Shown: positions 17,424 through 26,856, counted from the stretch's first letter. The stretch: 64,000 bases of DNA from Eubacterium ventriosum (GCF_025150745.1 NZ_CP102282.1:2181501-2245500); one strand, 5' to 3'. The notes: generated from the letters alone by a model not told the origin. Translations and numbers: made by a program.

Positions 17424-18701
17424 TTATTTTACCGTAATATAATACTTCTTTATTACATCTTCCTTCGGATTAGCTTTAGCCTTAACAGGATTGTTTCTAT
17501 CATATCCTTTAGGCATTCCTAATTTCTGATATAAATATCCTAAATCAGTGATTTTGCCTTCATAATGATTAAGCAAACCTGAACCGCCGTTTTTGTAATC
17601 CGTTGGACTAAACGAGAACCACGCGTAACGTTCCACATAATCTCTTTTATCAAGTCCGGCAATAACTTTTTTCATATATCGCATTACTACTTTTCTCTGG
17701 AATTTAGTTTTACCCGGATCTCCACTAATGGCAAATTCAGTAATCCAAATAGGCTTATGGTACATTTCCCATGTTTCATCAACAAGGTCGAGAAATGCCT
17801 GTGCCCCTTCATCTGCATACCAGTTCCAATAATGATGTATTGGTATAAAATCCACATCCATGTTCTGTTCTTTCATCTTCTTCATAAAAGGCACAAACCA
17901 ATTATCTGACCATGGCGGACACAAAGATGTTGCAGGTGCTCCAACACGTATTCCTTTATTCTGAAAAGCTTTCATTCCCTTAACTGCCGTATCAACATCC
18001 AAGTTTGCCTGATCCTCTCTGTCAGGCTCGTTGAAAGCTAACACTGACTTATACCCCATCTTTGGAAATACTGCAATCTGGTCTTTATCTCCCGGAAATG
18101 ACGACCACATCATAGGTACAAATTCCATCTCCTGAAATGAGTCATAACTAAAAGGTGTCATGTCCCAATTATAATACCAAGATGTACCCCAATCTGTTGC
18201 TGTTACATTCATAGACATATCTTTATTAAGACAAAAGCCTTTCTTATTTACAAAGAAAGTGTAAATATCAGAATAAACAACTGATCCATACTGCATATCA
18301 GCTTCCACATATATTTCATGGGATTGTATCTTCGTTGTGTAATATTCAAAAGATGTAGTCTTTGAATCTGTTTCTGCCACTTTTTCATTATCTATATATA
18401 ACTTATAGCCTTCAACCTTTCCCATATTCTTGGCTGATTTCCATTCAATTGTTATATATCCTGCTGCTTTAAGTGAACCTGATGTCGGTGTAATGAAGGC
18501 ATCACTTTTCCACTTATCCTTTTCTTTTACAATCTTCTCTGCTGCAGAGATTCTGGCTTTCTGCTCTCTTTTTGCAGCCTCTACATTTTGATGCTTTATT
18601 ATTGCAACAATACACGCTGCAAGAACAGTGGCTCCCAAAATCAATATTAATATAATTTGAAATATTCCTTTTAATGATATTCTTTTATTTTTAGAAGTCA
18701 T
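17424..18701 (-). CDS. Membrane-anchored GH128-family glycoside hydrolase
   Basis: A 425-residue enzyme of the Glyco_hydro_cc / GH128 type, whose characterised members are endo-beta-1,3-glucanases. Residues 13-35 form a single membrane anchor after a basic start (MTSKNKRISLKG), so the catalytic part faces outward. An Ig/Fn3-like domain (about 66-150) precedes the barrel (about 160-400). Clan GH-A catalytic glutamates are E225 in FNEPD (acid/base) and E322 in WITEF (nucleophile). Unlike its three paralogues it lacks the C-terminal Fn3 module, so anchoring probably replaces it. Last gene of the island; 138 bp and a terminator separate it from the previous one. Substrate is inferred from family only. 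Confidence 0.85.
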   Translation of the reverse strand: MTSKNKRISLKGIFQIILILILGATVLAACIVAIIKHQNVEAAKREQKARISAAEKIVKEKDKWKSDAFITPTSGSLKAAGYITIEWKSAKNMGKVEGYKLYIDNEKVAETDSKTTSFEYYTTKIQSHEIYVEADMQYGSVVYSDIYTFFVNKKGFCLNKDMSMNVTATDWGTSWYYNWDMTPFSYDSFQEMEFVPMMWSSFPGDKDQIAVFPKMGYKSVLAFNEPDREDQANLDVDTAVKGMKAFQNKGIRVGAPATSLCPPWSDNWFVPFMKKMKEQNMDVDFIPIHHYWNWYADEGAQAFLDLVDETWEMYHKPIWITEFAISGDPGKTKFQRKVVMRYMKKVIAGLDKRDYVERYAWFSFSPTDYKNGGSGLLNHYEGKITDLGYLYQKLGMPKGYDRNNPVKAKANPKEDVIKKYYITVK

Positions 18702-18775
18702 AATCTATCCTCTCTACATTTGCTAATGACACAATTTCAGATTTTTATTTTAATGTCACATACGTAAATAATATC

Positions 18776-18807
18776 AAAAAGAAGAGGCTATTAAAACCCC
18801 TTCTTTT
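18776..18807 (-). terminator. Terminator after the GH128 gene at 18840
   Basis: AAAAAGAAG (18777-18785) pairs with CTTCTTTT (18800-18807), with GG/CC extending the stem. A TTTTTGATATT tail follows on the minus strand. Confidence 0.65.
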
Positions 18808-18839
18808 AATATGCTGCCATTTTAGGCTACTTAATCTAA

Positions 18840-20333
18840 TTACTTTTTAACTGTAATTGATTTTACTTTGCTGTAAGAACCATATAACTTCTTGTTTCCA
18901 TTTATTACATAAGCTCTTACTTTAAAGTAATATTTAGTCTTCTTATCTAATTTCTTAACTGTATATGTATTCTTCTTTGAATTCTTCTGCCAGTATCCGT
19001 TAAACTTCTTGTTATCAGAATATTTAATCTGGTATCCCTTAACTTTCTTGATTTTCTTAATAGATACTTTAACTTTTCTGCCTTTTACATTTTTAAGTTT
19101 AGAAATCTTTGCTCTTGCAGGCTTATTAACCTGTGGCTGAGTATTGTTGTTATTATTGCTACTATTGTTTGAGCCATTGTCTGATGAAGGCTGATACTTA
19201 TTAACTGCACTTCCCTGAGCTGCAAGCTCTGTTGGGTTACCGTTATTTACATAAATATTGCCTAAATCTGTAAGCTTACCTGTTGAATTAGTCCATAATG
19301 CTGATGCACCGTTACTATTGTCTGTAGTGTTAAATGAGAACCATGAATATCTTTCAACATAACTTCTCTTATTTAAACCTTCAATAGCTGTTTTTAGGAA
19401 TGCTTCAACCTGTTTTCTATTTGAAGCATTGCTATACCCCCAACCACTTACTGCAAACTCAGTAATCCAAATAGGTTTATGATACATATTATAAGTTGCG
19501 TCTACCACTTCTTTAAGGAATGTATTTGCTCCTGCTGCACCACCATATGTTCCGTAATAGCAATGTAATGGAATAAAATCAATAGTACTCTTGTCAACCA
19601 AATCACTATCCATAAATGTTCTAAACCACGTTCCGCTATTCCATGCCGGACAAAGAGCCGGTGCCGGTGCTCCTAAGTAGTCACTTTTTCCTGTTAATTT
19701 TGCCCAATGAGAAGCTGCTACATTAACATTAATATTACTGCCACCAACATCACCTTTCATATCTGGCTCATTGTACCCAAGTAAATATTTGTAATTTTTC
19801 TTAGCAATTGCATCTAACTGAGACTCACTACCTGTTCCCCAAATCATAGGAACAAACTCAATTTGCTTATATGTTGTGTAAGAAAATGGTGTGGTTCCCC
19901 AAGTATAATACCATCCCATATTCATAGCTACAGGATCAAGTCTTCTACCCATATCATTATTAACTGCTAAACCTTTCTTAGAAACACCAAACTTAACTGT
20001 TTTAGTATATTCCTTACTACCATTTGACAGTACAGCTTCAATCCATGTTGTATGATATTTCACACTTGTTGTGTAATAATCATATCTGTTTGTATTAGTT
20101 GAAGTTACATAATTTCCGTCAATGTATATATTATATTTTGAAACAGTTCCACTAGTAGGATTATTCCAATCAATGTAAACATGACCTGCCCCAACAATAC
20201 TTTCATTTGTAGGACTTGTTATCTGAAATTCTGTAGCTGCCTTGACGCTTTCAGTGAATGTACCTGTTACATTCACTGAAAATGCCATAGCTACTACCAA
20301 AACTAAAATTGTTATTTTTTTTAATACCTTCAT
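18840..20333 (-). CDS. Secreted GH128-family glycoside hydrolase with Fn3 tail
   Basis: A 497-residue secreted enzyme with signal peptide (1-32, cleavage near VKA-ATEF), an Ig/Fn3-like domain (37-118), a GH128 barrel (about 125-375), an Asn/Ser-rich linker (382-404) and a lysine-rich Fn3 module (405-497). Catalytic glutamates are E189 in YNEPD and E292 in WITEF. The barrel has conserved WYYTWGTTPF and FIPLHCYYG. Known family members cut beta-1,3-glucan internally. It starts only 14 bp after the stop of the next paralogue upstream, so the two form one transcript. The basic Fn3 tail probably holds it in the wall or on glycans; that is inference. Confidence 0.87.
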   Translation of the reverse strand: MKVLKKITILVLVVAMAFSVNVTGTFTESVKAATEFQITSPTNESIVGAGHVYIDWNNPTSGTVSKYNIYIDGNYVTSTNTNRYDYYTTSVKYHTTWIEAVLSNGSKEYTKTVKFGVSKKGLAVNNDMGRRLDPVAMNMGWYYTWGTTPFSYTTYKQIEFVPMIWGTGSESQLDAIAKKNYKYLLGYNEPDMKGDVGGSNINVNVAASHWAKLTGKSDYLGAPAPALCPAWNSGTWFRTFMDSDLVDKSTIDFIPLHCYYGTYGGAAGANTFLKEVVDATYNMYHKPIWITEFAVSGWGYSNASNRKQVEAFLKTAIEGLNKRSYVERYSWFSFNTTDNSNGASALWTNSTGKLTDLGNIYVNNGNPTELAAQGSAVNKYQPSSDNGSNNSSNNNNNTQPQVNKPARAKISKLKNVKGRKVKVSIKKIKKVKGYQIKYSDNKKFNGYWQKNSKKNTYTVKKLDKKTKYYFKVRAYVINGNKKLYGSYSKVKSITVKK

Positions 20334-20347
20334 ATTTATGTCCTCTT

Positions 20348-21892
20348 CTATCTAGTCTTAACTTTAACTTTATCTTTGCTGCTCCATGCGCAATATAATC
20401 TCTTTCCATCAAGAGTCTTATATGCTCTTACACGTACATAATATTTAATTCTCTTAAGCTTTTTCTTCTTAATCTGTTTTTTCTGTTTCTTTGTGAACTT
20501 AATCTTAATTGTTCCGTTTAATTTCTTAACATATTTGCTCTTTGAGCCTTTCATGTTCTTCTTAACACCATACTGTACCTGGTATCCTGCTGCTTTTGAA
20601 ACAGCTTTAATCTGATACTTGAAAGCTTTCTTTTTAGCTTTTGCACTATATAATGTTGTTGGCATGGCTAATGCACAAGCTGCTGGTGATGTATTAGTTG
20701 AAATGTAAGAACTTACACCATACGTTTTTGCATTATATCCTAAAGGATTTCCAATCTGTGCATAAATCTTTCCTAATGTTGTTAATTCACCAGTCTTGTA
20801 ATTAAAGATACTTGATGAGCTTGCTGCATCTTCTTCTATATTTGGACAGAACCATGAATATCTTTCAACATAGCTTCTTTCATTAAGACCTTTAATAACG
20901 ATCTTCATAAATTCCTGTACTTTTGCACATCCTGCTGCATCGTTAATGCTGAATTTCCAGAAAGCAAATTCTGTAATCCAGATTGGCTTATGATAAGTTT
21001 CCCAGCATTCATCAATTGCCTGAAGGTACTGAAGTGCTGACTTAGCTCCATCATAGCTTTTCTGGTATGAATGAACTGCTATAAATGACATAGCATTCTT
21101 CTTGTCTGCTGCCATTGAGTTCCAGAATGGTGTCCACCAATCGTTTGACCATGTAGGGAAAACTGAAACTGCTGGTGAACCAAGTCTTACATTACCTTTG
21201 TTATTTACACAGTCATTCCATCTATACTGCATAACATCAGGTCTTACATTTGATTCCCATGTTAAATCAGGTTCATTATAAGCTAATAAATACTTATAAC
21301 CTTTGCTCTTAACATTATCAAAAATCTCGCTTGTTTCTGTCATGCTGTCGCCCCAAATCATTGGTACAAATTCCAAATCATCAAACTTCTTGTTTGAGAA
21401 GTTCATATCTTTAAATGACTTCCAATCCCAGTTGTAATACCAACCAACATTCATTGAGGCTGGATCTACTGCTGTACCCATATCTTTAGTGTTTACACAA
21501 ACACCTTTCTTTGTTACATAAAAACGTCTGTTAGCTGTCTGAACGTTTGAACCGTTCTTTAATGTTGCAACTACATATACATTATGTTCACTTACCTGTG
21601 TTGTATAGAACTCTGTACTCATAGTCTTGTCTGATGAAGGTGATACTGTTACTTTTAAATCACCATCAACATAAACTTTATACTGTGATACGTCTGTTAA
21701 TGTGTTATCCCATTTAACATCAATGTATCCTGCGCCAATTAACTTGTCCTGTTTAGGACTTACAATGCCATTAGCCTTCCAATTGTCTGTTGCTGTATCA
21801 GCTTTTACTGTAGTAGGTCCGCTTATTGCAATACCTGTTGCAAACATTGCCAATGCCAAAACAATTGAAGTGATTCTTTTAAATCCTTTCAT
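20348..21892 (-). CDS. Secreted GH128-family glycoside hydrolase with basic C-terminal module
   Basis: A 514-residue secreted paralogue: signal peptide (1-31, VKA-DT), Ig/Fn3-like domain (about 44-128), GH128 barrel (about 135-395) and a very basic Fn3-like tail (about 415-514) rich in Lys/Tyr (YYVRVRAYKT). Catalytic glutamates are E207 in YNEPD and E308 in WITEF. WYYNWDWKSF and FVPMIWGD match the barrel strands of its neighbours. AGGAAGGAG lies 7 bases from the start. First gene of a two-gene unit with the 18840 paralogue. Substrate preference within beta-1,3-glucans (linear, branched, mixed) cannot be read from sequence. Confidence 0.87.
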   Translation of the reverse strand: MKGFKRITSIVLALAMFATGIAISGPTTVKADTATDNWKANGIVSPKQDKLIGAGYIDVKWDNTLTDVSQYKVYVDGDLKVTVSPSSDKTMSTEFYTTQVSEHNVYVVATLKNGSNVQTANRRFYVTKKGVCVNTKDMGTAVDPASMNVGWYYNWDWKSFKDMNFSNKKFDDLEFVPMIWGDSMTETSEIFDNVKSKGYKYLLAYNEPDLTWESNVRPDVMQYRWNDCVNNKGNVRLGSPAVSVFPTWSNDWWTPFWNSMAADKKNAMSFIAVHSYQKSYDGAKSALQYLQAIDECWETYHKPIWITEFAFWKFSINDAAGCAKVQEFMKIVIKGLNERSYVERYSWFCPNIEEDAASSSSIFNYKTGELTTLGKIYAQIGNPLGYNAKTYGVSSYISTNTSPAACALAMPTTLYSAKAKKKAFKYQIKAVSKAAGYQVQYGVKKNMKGSKSKYVKKLNGTIKIKFTKKQKKQIKKKKLKRIKYYVRVRAYKTLDGKRLYCAWSSKDKVKVKTR

Positions 21893-22006
21893 ATTGTAAT
21901 CTCCTTCCTATAAAAAGTACCCTCTTTGTTATATATATTTTACAATTTATATTTGATAATAAATTGTTTGTTTTTAATTTTATTATTTTCTTTTTAAAAG
22001 AAAATA

Positions 22007-22054
22007 AAAGGGCGAAAAATACTGCATACACCATACAATATCTTTTCACCCTTT
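22007..22054 (-). terminator. Terminator after the CBM protein at 22095
   Basis: AAAGGG-GAAAA (22007-22017, one mismatch) pairs with TTTTC-CCCTTT (22043-22054). A TTTTCTTTTAAAAAG tail follows on the minus strand. Confidence 0.7.
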
Positions 22055-22094
22055 CACCTGCTCTAAGATTAATATTATGTTATCTAAAAATTAA

Positions 22095-23360
22095 TTACTT
22101 TATGAATACTTTCTTCTTAGCTGAGAACTTACCGTATACCTTCTGTCCTGTAGAATCTTTTGCAAAAGCTCTAACCTGAACATATGTGAACTTTCTTGAT
22201 TTAAGTTTCTTAATAGTATACTTAACCTTAGTAGTTGTCTTAGTCTTAGCACCCTTCATGTTCTTCTTTGCAGAATACTTAATCTGGTAACCTGCTGCAT
22301 TCTTAACCTTCTTATATCTAACTGTTGCTTTCTTCTTAGCACCTTTAACCTTAATTGATGGTTTTCCAGGCTTAGCTGTCTTATTAAATACAGCAACAAG
22401 TTCTAAATCACTGTTAACTGCTGAACCAAAGTTGTACATAGCACCTGTAGCTTTGTTCTTGAATCCTGCTAATGTGTAGCCTTTCTTTGAAAAGCTTGCT
22501 GGTGTAACCTGGCTTCCTGCATTAACATACTTAGCCTGTGACTGGCTTCCGTCAGTAAACTTAACTGTATACTGATCACCTGCAATAACCTTTAAATCCT
22601 TAACATAAACTGTTCCCTTCATGTTAACTTCTTCTGGGAATGTTTTGATGAATGCACCTAAAGCGAACTTAAGTCCCATAACATCTCCGCCAAATGCCTT
22701 TCTTGTATCTGGAATCTTAACTGTAGCTGTTACTGTCTTATAATCATCACCATTCTTTACTGTGATATAACCACCACTAGTAGCACCTGAAACTGATGTG
22801 AAGTTTACACTTGGTTCACCCTTAGATTTCTGATCATATGCTTTGAATAAGATATGTTTTGAATCTATTGTCTTTTCTTCCTTTGTTTCTTCGTTTGTAA
22901 CAGTACCCTTTAATGTACTTTTAATCTTGAAAGAAATTGTATAATTACGACCTAATTCAACCGGAATGTCACTAACTGTCATTGTTAATCCCCATGGATT
23001 ATCTCCAACTAAAGCGCTTGTGAACTTGTTGTACTCTCCATCCCATCCTGTGTTCTTAACAAACATTTCCATATTAGATGTTGATATTTTACCATTCTGA
23101 TCTGTAAGCCATCCTTCTGTTACGAAATCTTTTCCGGCAACCTGTCCATTAGGATATTTGTCTGTTCTGATATTTTCTAATGCTTTCTTCCAAACTCCAC
23201 CATCTTCTTCTGTTAAGATAGAAAATGAACTAACCTTAGCATTTGTTGCAACATCTGCTCCATTAGAAGCATGTGCTGCTGAAACAACTCCTGTCATTCC
23301 AACAACCATTGTTAATGACATTGCTACTGCTGTAGCTTTCTTTAAAATACTCTTTCTCAC
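22095..23360 (-). CDS. Secreted CBM4/9-like protein with Flg_new repeat and Fn3 tail
   Basis: A 421-residue secreted protein without a catalytic domain. It has a signal peptide (1-29), a beta-sandwich (about 45-260) resembling CBM4/9 carbohydrate-binding modules (RNYTISFKIKS and a closing VYVKDLKVIAG strand), one Listeria-Bacteroides/InlB-type repeat (Flg_new, about 262-326, KKGYTLAGFKNKATG) and a lysine-rich Fn3 module (330-421). GGGAGGACTTAAA supports the start. It lies inside the GH128 island and follows another CBM-Fn3 gene by 94 bp. A role in binding glucan at the cell surface is inferred from context; the CBM family is assigned from pattern only and could be a different beta-sandwich. 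Confidence 0.75.
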   Translation of the reverse strand: MRKSILKKATAVAMSLTMVVGMTGVVSAAHASNGADVATNAKVSSFSILTEEDGGVWKKALENIRTDKYPNGQVAGKDFVTEGWLTDQNGKISTSNMEMFVKNTGWDGEYNKFTSALVGDNPWGLTMTVSDIPVELGRNYTISFKIKSTLKGTVTNEETKEEKTIDSKHILFKAYDQKSKGEPSVNFTSVSGATSGGYITVKNGDDYKTVTATVKIPDTRKAFGGDVMGLKFALGAFIKTFPEEVNMKGTVYVKDLKVIAGDQYTVKFTDGSQSQAKYVNAGSQVTPASFSKKGYTLAGFKNKATGAMYNFGSAVNSDLELVAVFNKTAKPGKPSIKVKGAKKKATVRYKKVKNAAGYQIKYSAKKNMKGAKTKTTTKVKYTIKKLKSRKFTYVQVRAFAKDSTGQKVYGKFSAKKKVFIK

Positions 23361-23402
23361 TTTAAGTCCTCCCGACTAACATAAACTCTTCTTATTGTTA
23401 CA

Positions 23403-23430
23403 GTTACCCAATGCATACGCATTGGGTAAC
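23403..23430 (-). terminator. 12-bp perfect hairpin between two CBM-protein genes
   Basis: GTTACCCAATGC (23403-23414) and GCATTGGGTAAC (23419-23430) pair perfectly around ATAC. The T-tract on the minus strand is weak, so read-through from the 24612 gene into the 23360 gene is likely. Confidence 0.5.
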
Positions 23431-23454
23431 CTAATAGTTTATAAATTTTATGTA

Positions 23455-24612
23455 TTATTTTTTAATTTTAACTTTTACAGTCTTGCTCCAAGCACCTGTT
23501 TTGAATCCTGTTGCTTTAGCACGAACTTTAATCTTGTATGTCTTGCCCTTCTTTAACTTCTTAACTGTTAAAGTAGCTTTCTTTGCTGTATAAGTTTTAT
23601 TTCCAACCTTAACTTCGTACTTCTTAGCGTTTGCTACTTTTCTCCAAGTAACCTTAACTGTTTTAGCCTTGTTATTCTTAGCCTTAACTTTAGCTACTCT
23701 TGCAAGTTTTTTAGCTGCTGGCTGTGCTGGCTGTGCTGGCTGTGCTGGCTGTGCTGGCTGTGATGGCTGTGATGGCTGTGATGGCTGTGATGGCTTTGTT
23801 GGCTGTGTTGGCTGTGTTGGCTTAGGTGGTTCTACTATAAAATCTGGATTCTGACCCTTATCTGTAATAGTGAAATCACTTACACTAACAGTTCCTTTCC
23901 AACACTTTTCTACTTCTGTAATAATGTTTGAAACATCTGCGCCAGCGAAATCTGCCTGTGCATCAAATGCACCTAACATCAATGTTGTTTTAAGTGTGCT
24001 AGCAGATACCCAGTTTGTAAATGTAAATGTAAATGTCTTATCCTTTGTTCCTAATGTAATAATCTGATTTGAAGCATCATTTGCAAATTCAACTGGAGCC
24101 TGATCATATGGTGCCAAGTCTTTTGTTTCAGTTCCAAATGCAACATAAGCATGTTTTTTCTTATCTGCATGAGCCTTAAATGAAACTGTATAAATATGTC
24201 CCGGTGTCATAGATGTCTGATTTATCGCCTGAATTGACCATGGATTAATTCTGTCTGTTGGAAAACCTGTATTAACCTTCCACTGGCAATCCCAACCATT
24301 ATTGTTGATTACCATATCAAAACCTGTTGCTGACTTTGTTGCTGACTTTTCCTGATTAACACTTTCTTCTCCTTTTGTTAACCAGCCATCAATTTTTTCA
24401 CCAGTTCCGTTCATTGTAACTGAACCAATGTATCCTTCATTGCCTTCTTCAGTTGGACTGTACTGTCCTCCCTGAACAAATGACCAATTTGAAAGTGCAA
24501 CTGCTGTATCAGCAGCCTTTACACTACTTGAAACACCAACGCCAATAGCCAATGATGCTACAAGTGTTGTTGCTGTAATTCCAGCTAAAACTTTGTTGAA
24601 AACTTTTCTCAT
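23455..24612 (-). CDS. Secreted CBM-like protein with Pro/Gln linker and Fn3 tail
   Basis: A 385-residue secreted protein: signal peptide (1-33), CBM4/9-like beta-sandwich (about 40-258; GHIYTVSFKAHAD and a closing GTVSVSDFTITD strand), a linker of repeated QPT/QPS/QPA triplets (about 264-297), and a lysine-rich Fn3 module (299-385). No hydrolase motif is present. The start is placed at MRKVFNKVLAG (24612), because AAGGAGG lies 8 bases ahead; an in-frame ATG at 24663 has no such site. A promoter with a perfect TATAAT is at 24682. Probably a glucan-binding surface protein working with the neighbouring GH128 enzymes; this is inference. Confidence 0.77.
   Translation of the reverse strand: MRKVFNKVLAGITATTLVASLAIGVGVSSSVKAADTAVALSNWSFVQGGQYSPTEEGNEGYIGSVTMNGTGEKIDGWLTKGEESVNQEKSATKSATGFDMVINNNGWDCQWKVNTGFPTDRINPWSIQAINQTSMTPGHIYTVSFKAHADKKKHAYVAFGTETKDLAPYDQAPVEFANDASNQIITLGTKDKTFTFTFTNWVSASTLKTTLMLGAFDAQADFAGADVSNIITEVEKCWKGTVSVSDFTITDKGQNPDFIVEPPKPTQPTQPTKPSQPSQPSQPSQPAQPAQPAQPAQPAAKKLARVAKVKAKNNKAKTVKVTWRKVANAKKYEVKVGNKTYTAKKATLTVKKLKKGKTYKIKVRAKATGFKTGAWSKTVKVKIKK
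23720..23820. repeat. 9-bp tandem repeat coding for the Pro/Gln linker
   Basis: On the plus strand GGCTGTGCT repeats four times, then GGCTGTGAT four times, then three GGCTNTGTT variants, all in frame. They encode QPA, QPS and QPT/QPK steps. Such arrays slip easily, so linker length probably varies between strains. Confidence 0.85.
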
Positions 24613-24681
24613 TTTCAATTCCTCCTTAATTTTTAATTGTTTTAAATATTGCTTGAAATTCATCCCATTTCAATTGTTTTG

Positions 24682-24710
24682 ATTATATCATAAACGTTTT
24701 TATTCTACAA
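24682..24710 (-). promoter_or_regulatory. Promoter of the CBM gene at 24612
   Basis: A perfect TATAAT (24682-24687) with a 17-bp spacer to a weak TTGTAG (24705-24710) lies on the minus strand, about 70 bp ahead of the start codon. The remaining AT-rich bases between 24613 and 24918 hold the glucanase terminator and no gene. Confidence 0.55.
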
Positions 24711-24886
24711 CACTTAAATGTTTATTTTTGCCAATAAAAAAAGTTTTATCATAATTTCTATGTGTATTTTCACTTATAAACAAATACTTCTATGCTATTG
24801 TAAAAGATTTTACTTGTGTAATTTATTTAAAAAAAATAAATATCAAAAAAATATTTCTACATATATTATATATTATTTTGTTTTTA

Positions 24887-24917
24887 AAAGGAACAGCCTT
24901 ATAACTGTTCCTCTTTT
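24887..24917 (-). terminator. Terminator after the GH128 gene at 24919
   Basis: AAAGGAACAG (24887-24896) pairs with CTGTTCC-TTTT (24905-24916). It begins right at the stop codon and is followed on the minus strand by AAAAACAAAA. The stem is clear but the T-tract is short. Confidence 0.6.
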
Positions 24918-24918
24918 A

Positions 24919-26631
24919 CTATTTGCGTATAACTATTTTTTTAACATTTGACCATTTGCCGATTCCCGCACTATTAATTGCTCTAATTCTAAAATAGTAT
25001 TTTTTCTTTTTTGACAATCTGTTTATTTTTATATTTGGCTTTGTTGTTTTCTTTGTTTTAACACCTTTCCTAAACTTCTTATTTAAAGAATACTGTATCT
25101 GATATTTTGTCTTTCCGCTTACTTTTTTCCATGTTAGTTTCACTGTTTTCTTTTTCACATTTCTAGCTGAAATTATTTTAACCTTATCGGGTTTATTTAT
25201 TTTTTTACCTGTGGTCTGATTATTTTTTCCGGTAGTTGGTGAAACTGATGTTGGATTGTTTGTTGTTTCTGTAATTTTTTCTGTAGTCTCTGGTGTTGTC
25301 TGTGGAACATACACATACATTTCGTTATCAGATATAGTTTCTGCATTGTAACCTTCAGGGTTACCTAAATTGCAATAGATTCTTCCTAGATTTGTATACA
25401 AACCTGTTGCATATTCAAACATAGCTGTTCCGCCTGATCCGTTATATATATCTATATCATTTGTACTGTCTATGTCATATGGGAACCAACAATATCTTTC
25501 TACATAAGGTACTTTGTCAAGTCCTTCAACTAATTTTGTCACGTATTCTTCTACCTGCTTACGTCTTTCTTCATTCTCATAACTAAAATCTGTGTATGTT
25601 CCCTTTACACCAAATAAAGACATTTCAGTAATCCATATTGGTTTATGATATGTATTCCATAGTCTTTCCACAGCATCAAACAATCCTTGAGGATTTATTT
25701 GATTTCTGTAGTAATGAAGAACTACAGCATCTACATCTTCTCCAATTCCTTCTGACCATTTTTTTGTAGCATCATCTTCATAATCCTTATATAATCCCCA
25801 CTCTCCCTTTGGTGTCTTACATATGTAATCACCGTTCATAAATCTTTTCAGCCACATAGAATCACCACCCGGTGCTGCAGGTGCCGGTGATACTTTTCTT
25901 AATTTAAGTGGTGATATATATTGTTTCCACACACTTACTGCATCAAAAAACATTGGTATATTTGCCTGTTTTTCAATATCAGGTTCATTAAATCCCAATA
26001 TATAATTGGATGTTGTTTTTAAATTTTCCATATTTTCTTTATTGTCGTCACCAATTCCCCACATCATAGGAATATGTGCAACATTGGCATCTACATTGTT
26101 GTTAAATGATTCTGTTGACCAATTGTAGTACCATGAACAATTTAACTTACTTAATGTGATTTTATCACTCATGTCACCGCCAAGTGCAAGTCCTTTTTTT
26201 GAAACATAAAATGTTCTTGGTTCTGATGTTATAGTCTGACCATCCTTTTTTGCCTCTACAGTAATTTCATGTTTGCTAACTGTATTGGTGTAGACTTCTG
26301 TCTTTCCTTCATCACTTGATGTAAAAGACTTTGTTTTTGATACAGCTGAAACTTTTTCTCCCAGTTCAGATCTTACTATACTATTTCCATCCCAGTATAC
26401 AGGTTGTCCATCAAGGTATACTGAGTATGTATATCCTTCCATGGAATTGTCAAATTCAACATCAATATAACCTGCTCCAATCAACTTTCCTTCTGCAGGC
26501 GTTTTCACAGCGTTTGCTTTCCATTCATCTTCCCGTGTAACAGCACTGACATTTTTTGTGATTCCAAGACCACTTACTACTAATGTTAATGAAAGTACTG
26601 TAGCCACAAATGACTTAAGCATTTTTTTCAT
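24919..26631 (-). CDS. Secreted GH128-family glycoside hydrolase, longest paralogue
   Basis: A 570-residue secreted enzyme: signal peptide (about 1-30), an Ig/Fn3-like domain (about 40-150) larger than in its paralogues, a GH128 barrel (about 160-440), a Thr-rich linker and a lysine-rich Fn3 module (last 90 residues). Catalytic glutamates, counted from the first ATG at 26637, are E218 in FNEPD and E338 in WITEM. The usual WITEF is changed after the glutamate, and there is an insertion (about 280-300) ahead of VLHYYRNQ, so its cleft may differ. The second ATG (26631) is preferred because AGGAGA then lies 8 bases away, against 2 for the first. The C-terminal module is of the same family as in the neighbours. 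Confidence 0.85.
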   Translation of the reverse strand: MKKMLKSFVATVLSLTLVVSGLGITKNVSAVTREDEWKANAVKTPAEGKLIGAGYIDVEFDNSMEGYTYSVYLDGQPVYWDGNSIVRSELGEKVSAVSKTKSFTSSDEGKTEVYTNTVSKHEITVEAKKDGQTITSEPRTFYVSKKGLALGGDMSDKITLSKLNCSWYYNWSTESFNNNVDANVAHIPMMWGIGDDNKENMENLKTTSNYILGFNEPDIEKQANIPMFFDAVSVWKQYISPLKLRKVSPAPAAPGGDSMWLKRFMNGDYICKTPKGEWGLYKDYEDDATKKWSEGIGEDVDAVVLHYYRNQINPQGLFDAVERLWNTYHKPIWITEMSLFGVKGTYTDFSYENEERRKQVEEYVTKLVEGLDKVPYVERYCWFPYDIDSTNDIDIYNGSGGTAMFEYATGLYTNLGRIYCNLGNPEGYNAETISDNEMYVYVPQTTPETTEKITETTNNPTSVSPTTGKNNQTTGKKINKPDKVKIISARNVKKKTVKLTWKKVSGKTKYQIQYSLNKKFRKGVKTKKTTKPNIKINRLSKKKKYYFRIRAINSAGIGKWSNVKKIVIRK

Positions 26632-26818
26632 GTTCATTCTCTCCTTCTTTAATTATAATCTTTTATTCAATATTACGACATGGAAGTATAAAAGTCAAAG
26701 TCTTTTAGATGTTTTGCCCAAATATTTGTATCGATTTTATTTTTCCATAAGTATGTATTCATAGTAGAACATTTTTATGTAATAAAAATGTTGAAGCAAT
26801 ATTCTATCACATAAAAAC

Positions 26819-26852
26819 AATGCTGTAGCACCACTTAGGTTACTACAGCATT
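26819..26852 (-). terminator. Terminator of the SSB-like gene
   Basis: AATGCTGTAG (26819-26828) pairs perfectly with CTACAGCATT (26843-26852), 5 bp past the stop. On the minus strand it is followed by GTTTTTATG. Confidence 0.8.
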
Positions 26853-26856
26853 ATTT

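Noticed and set aside
23720-23820. Intergenic or CRISPR-type short repeat
   Set aside because: The 9-bp units are in frame inside a secreted protein and encode a Gln-Pro linker.
24612-24663. Longer start for the CBM protein
   Set aside because: It would put 17 charged residues ahead of a clear signal peptide and place the AAGGAGG site inside the gene.
24919-26631. GH5 or GH17 glucanase instead of GH128
   Set aside because: The WYYNW, FVPMxW, NEPD and KPIWITE sequence of motifs, shared by all four paralogues, fits the Glyco_hydro_cc/GH128 pattern better. Structural prediction would settle any remaining doubt.
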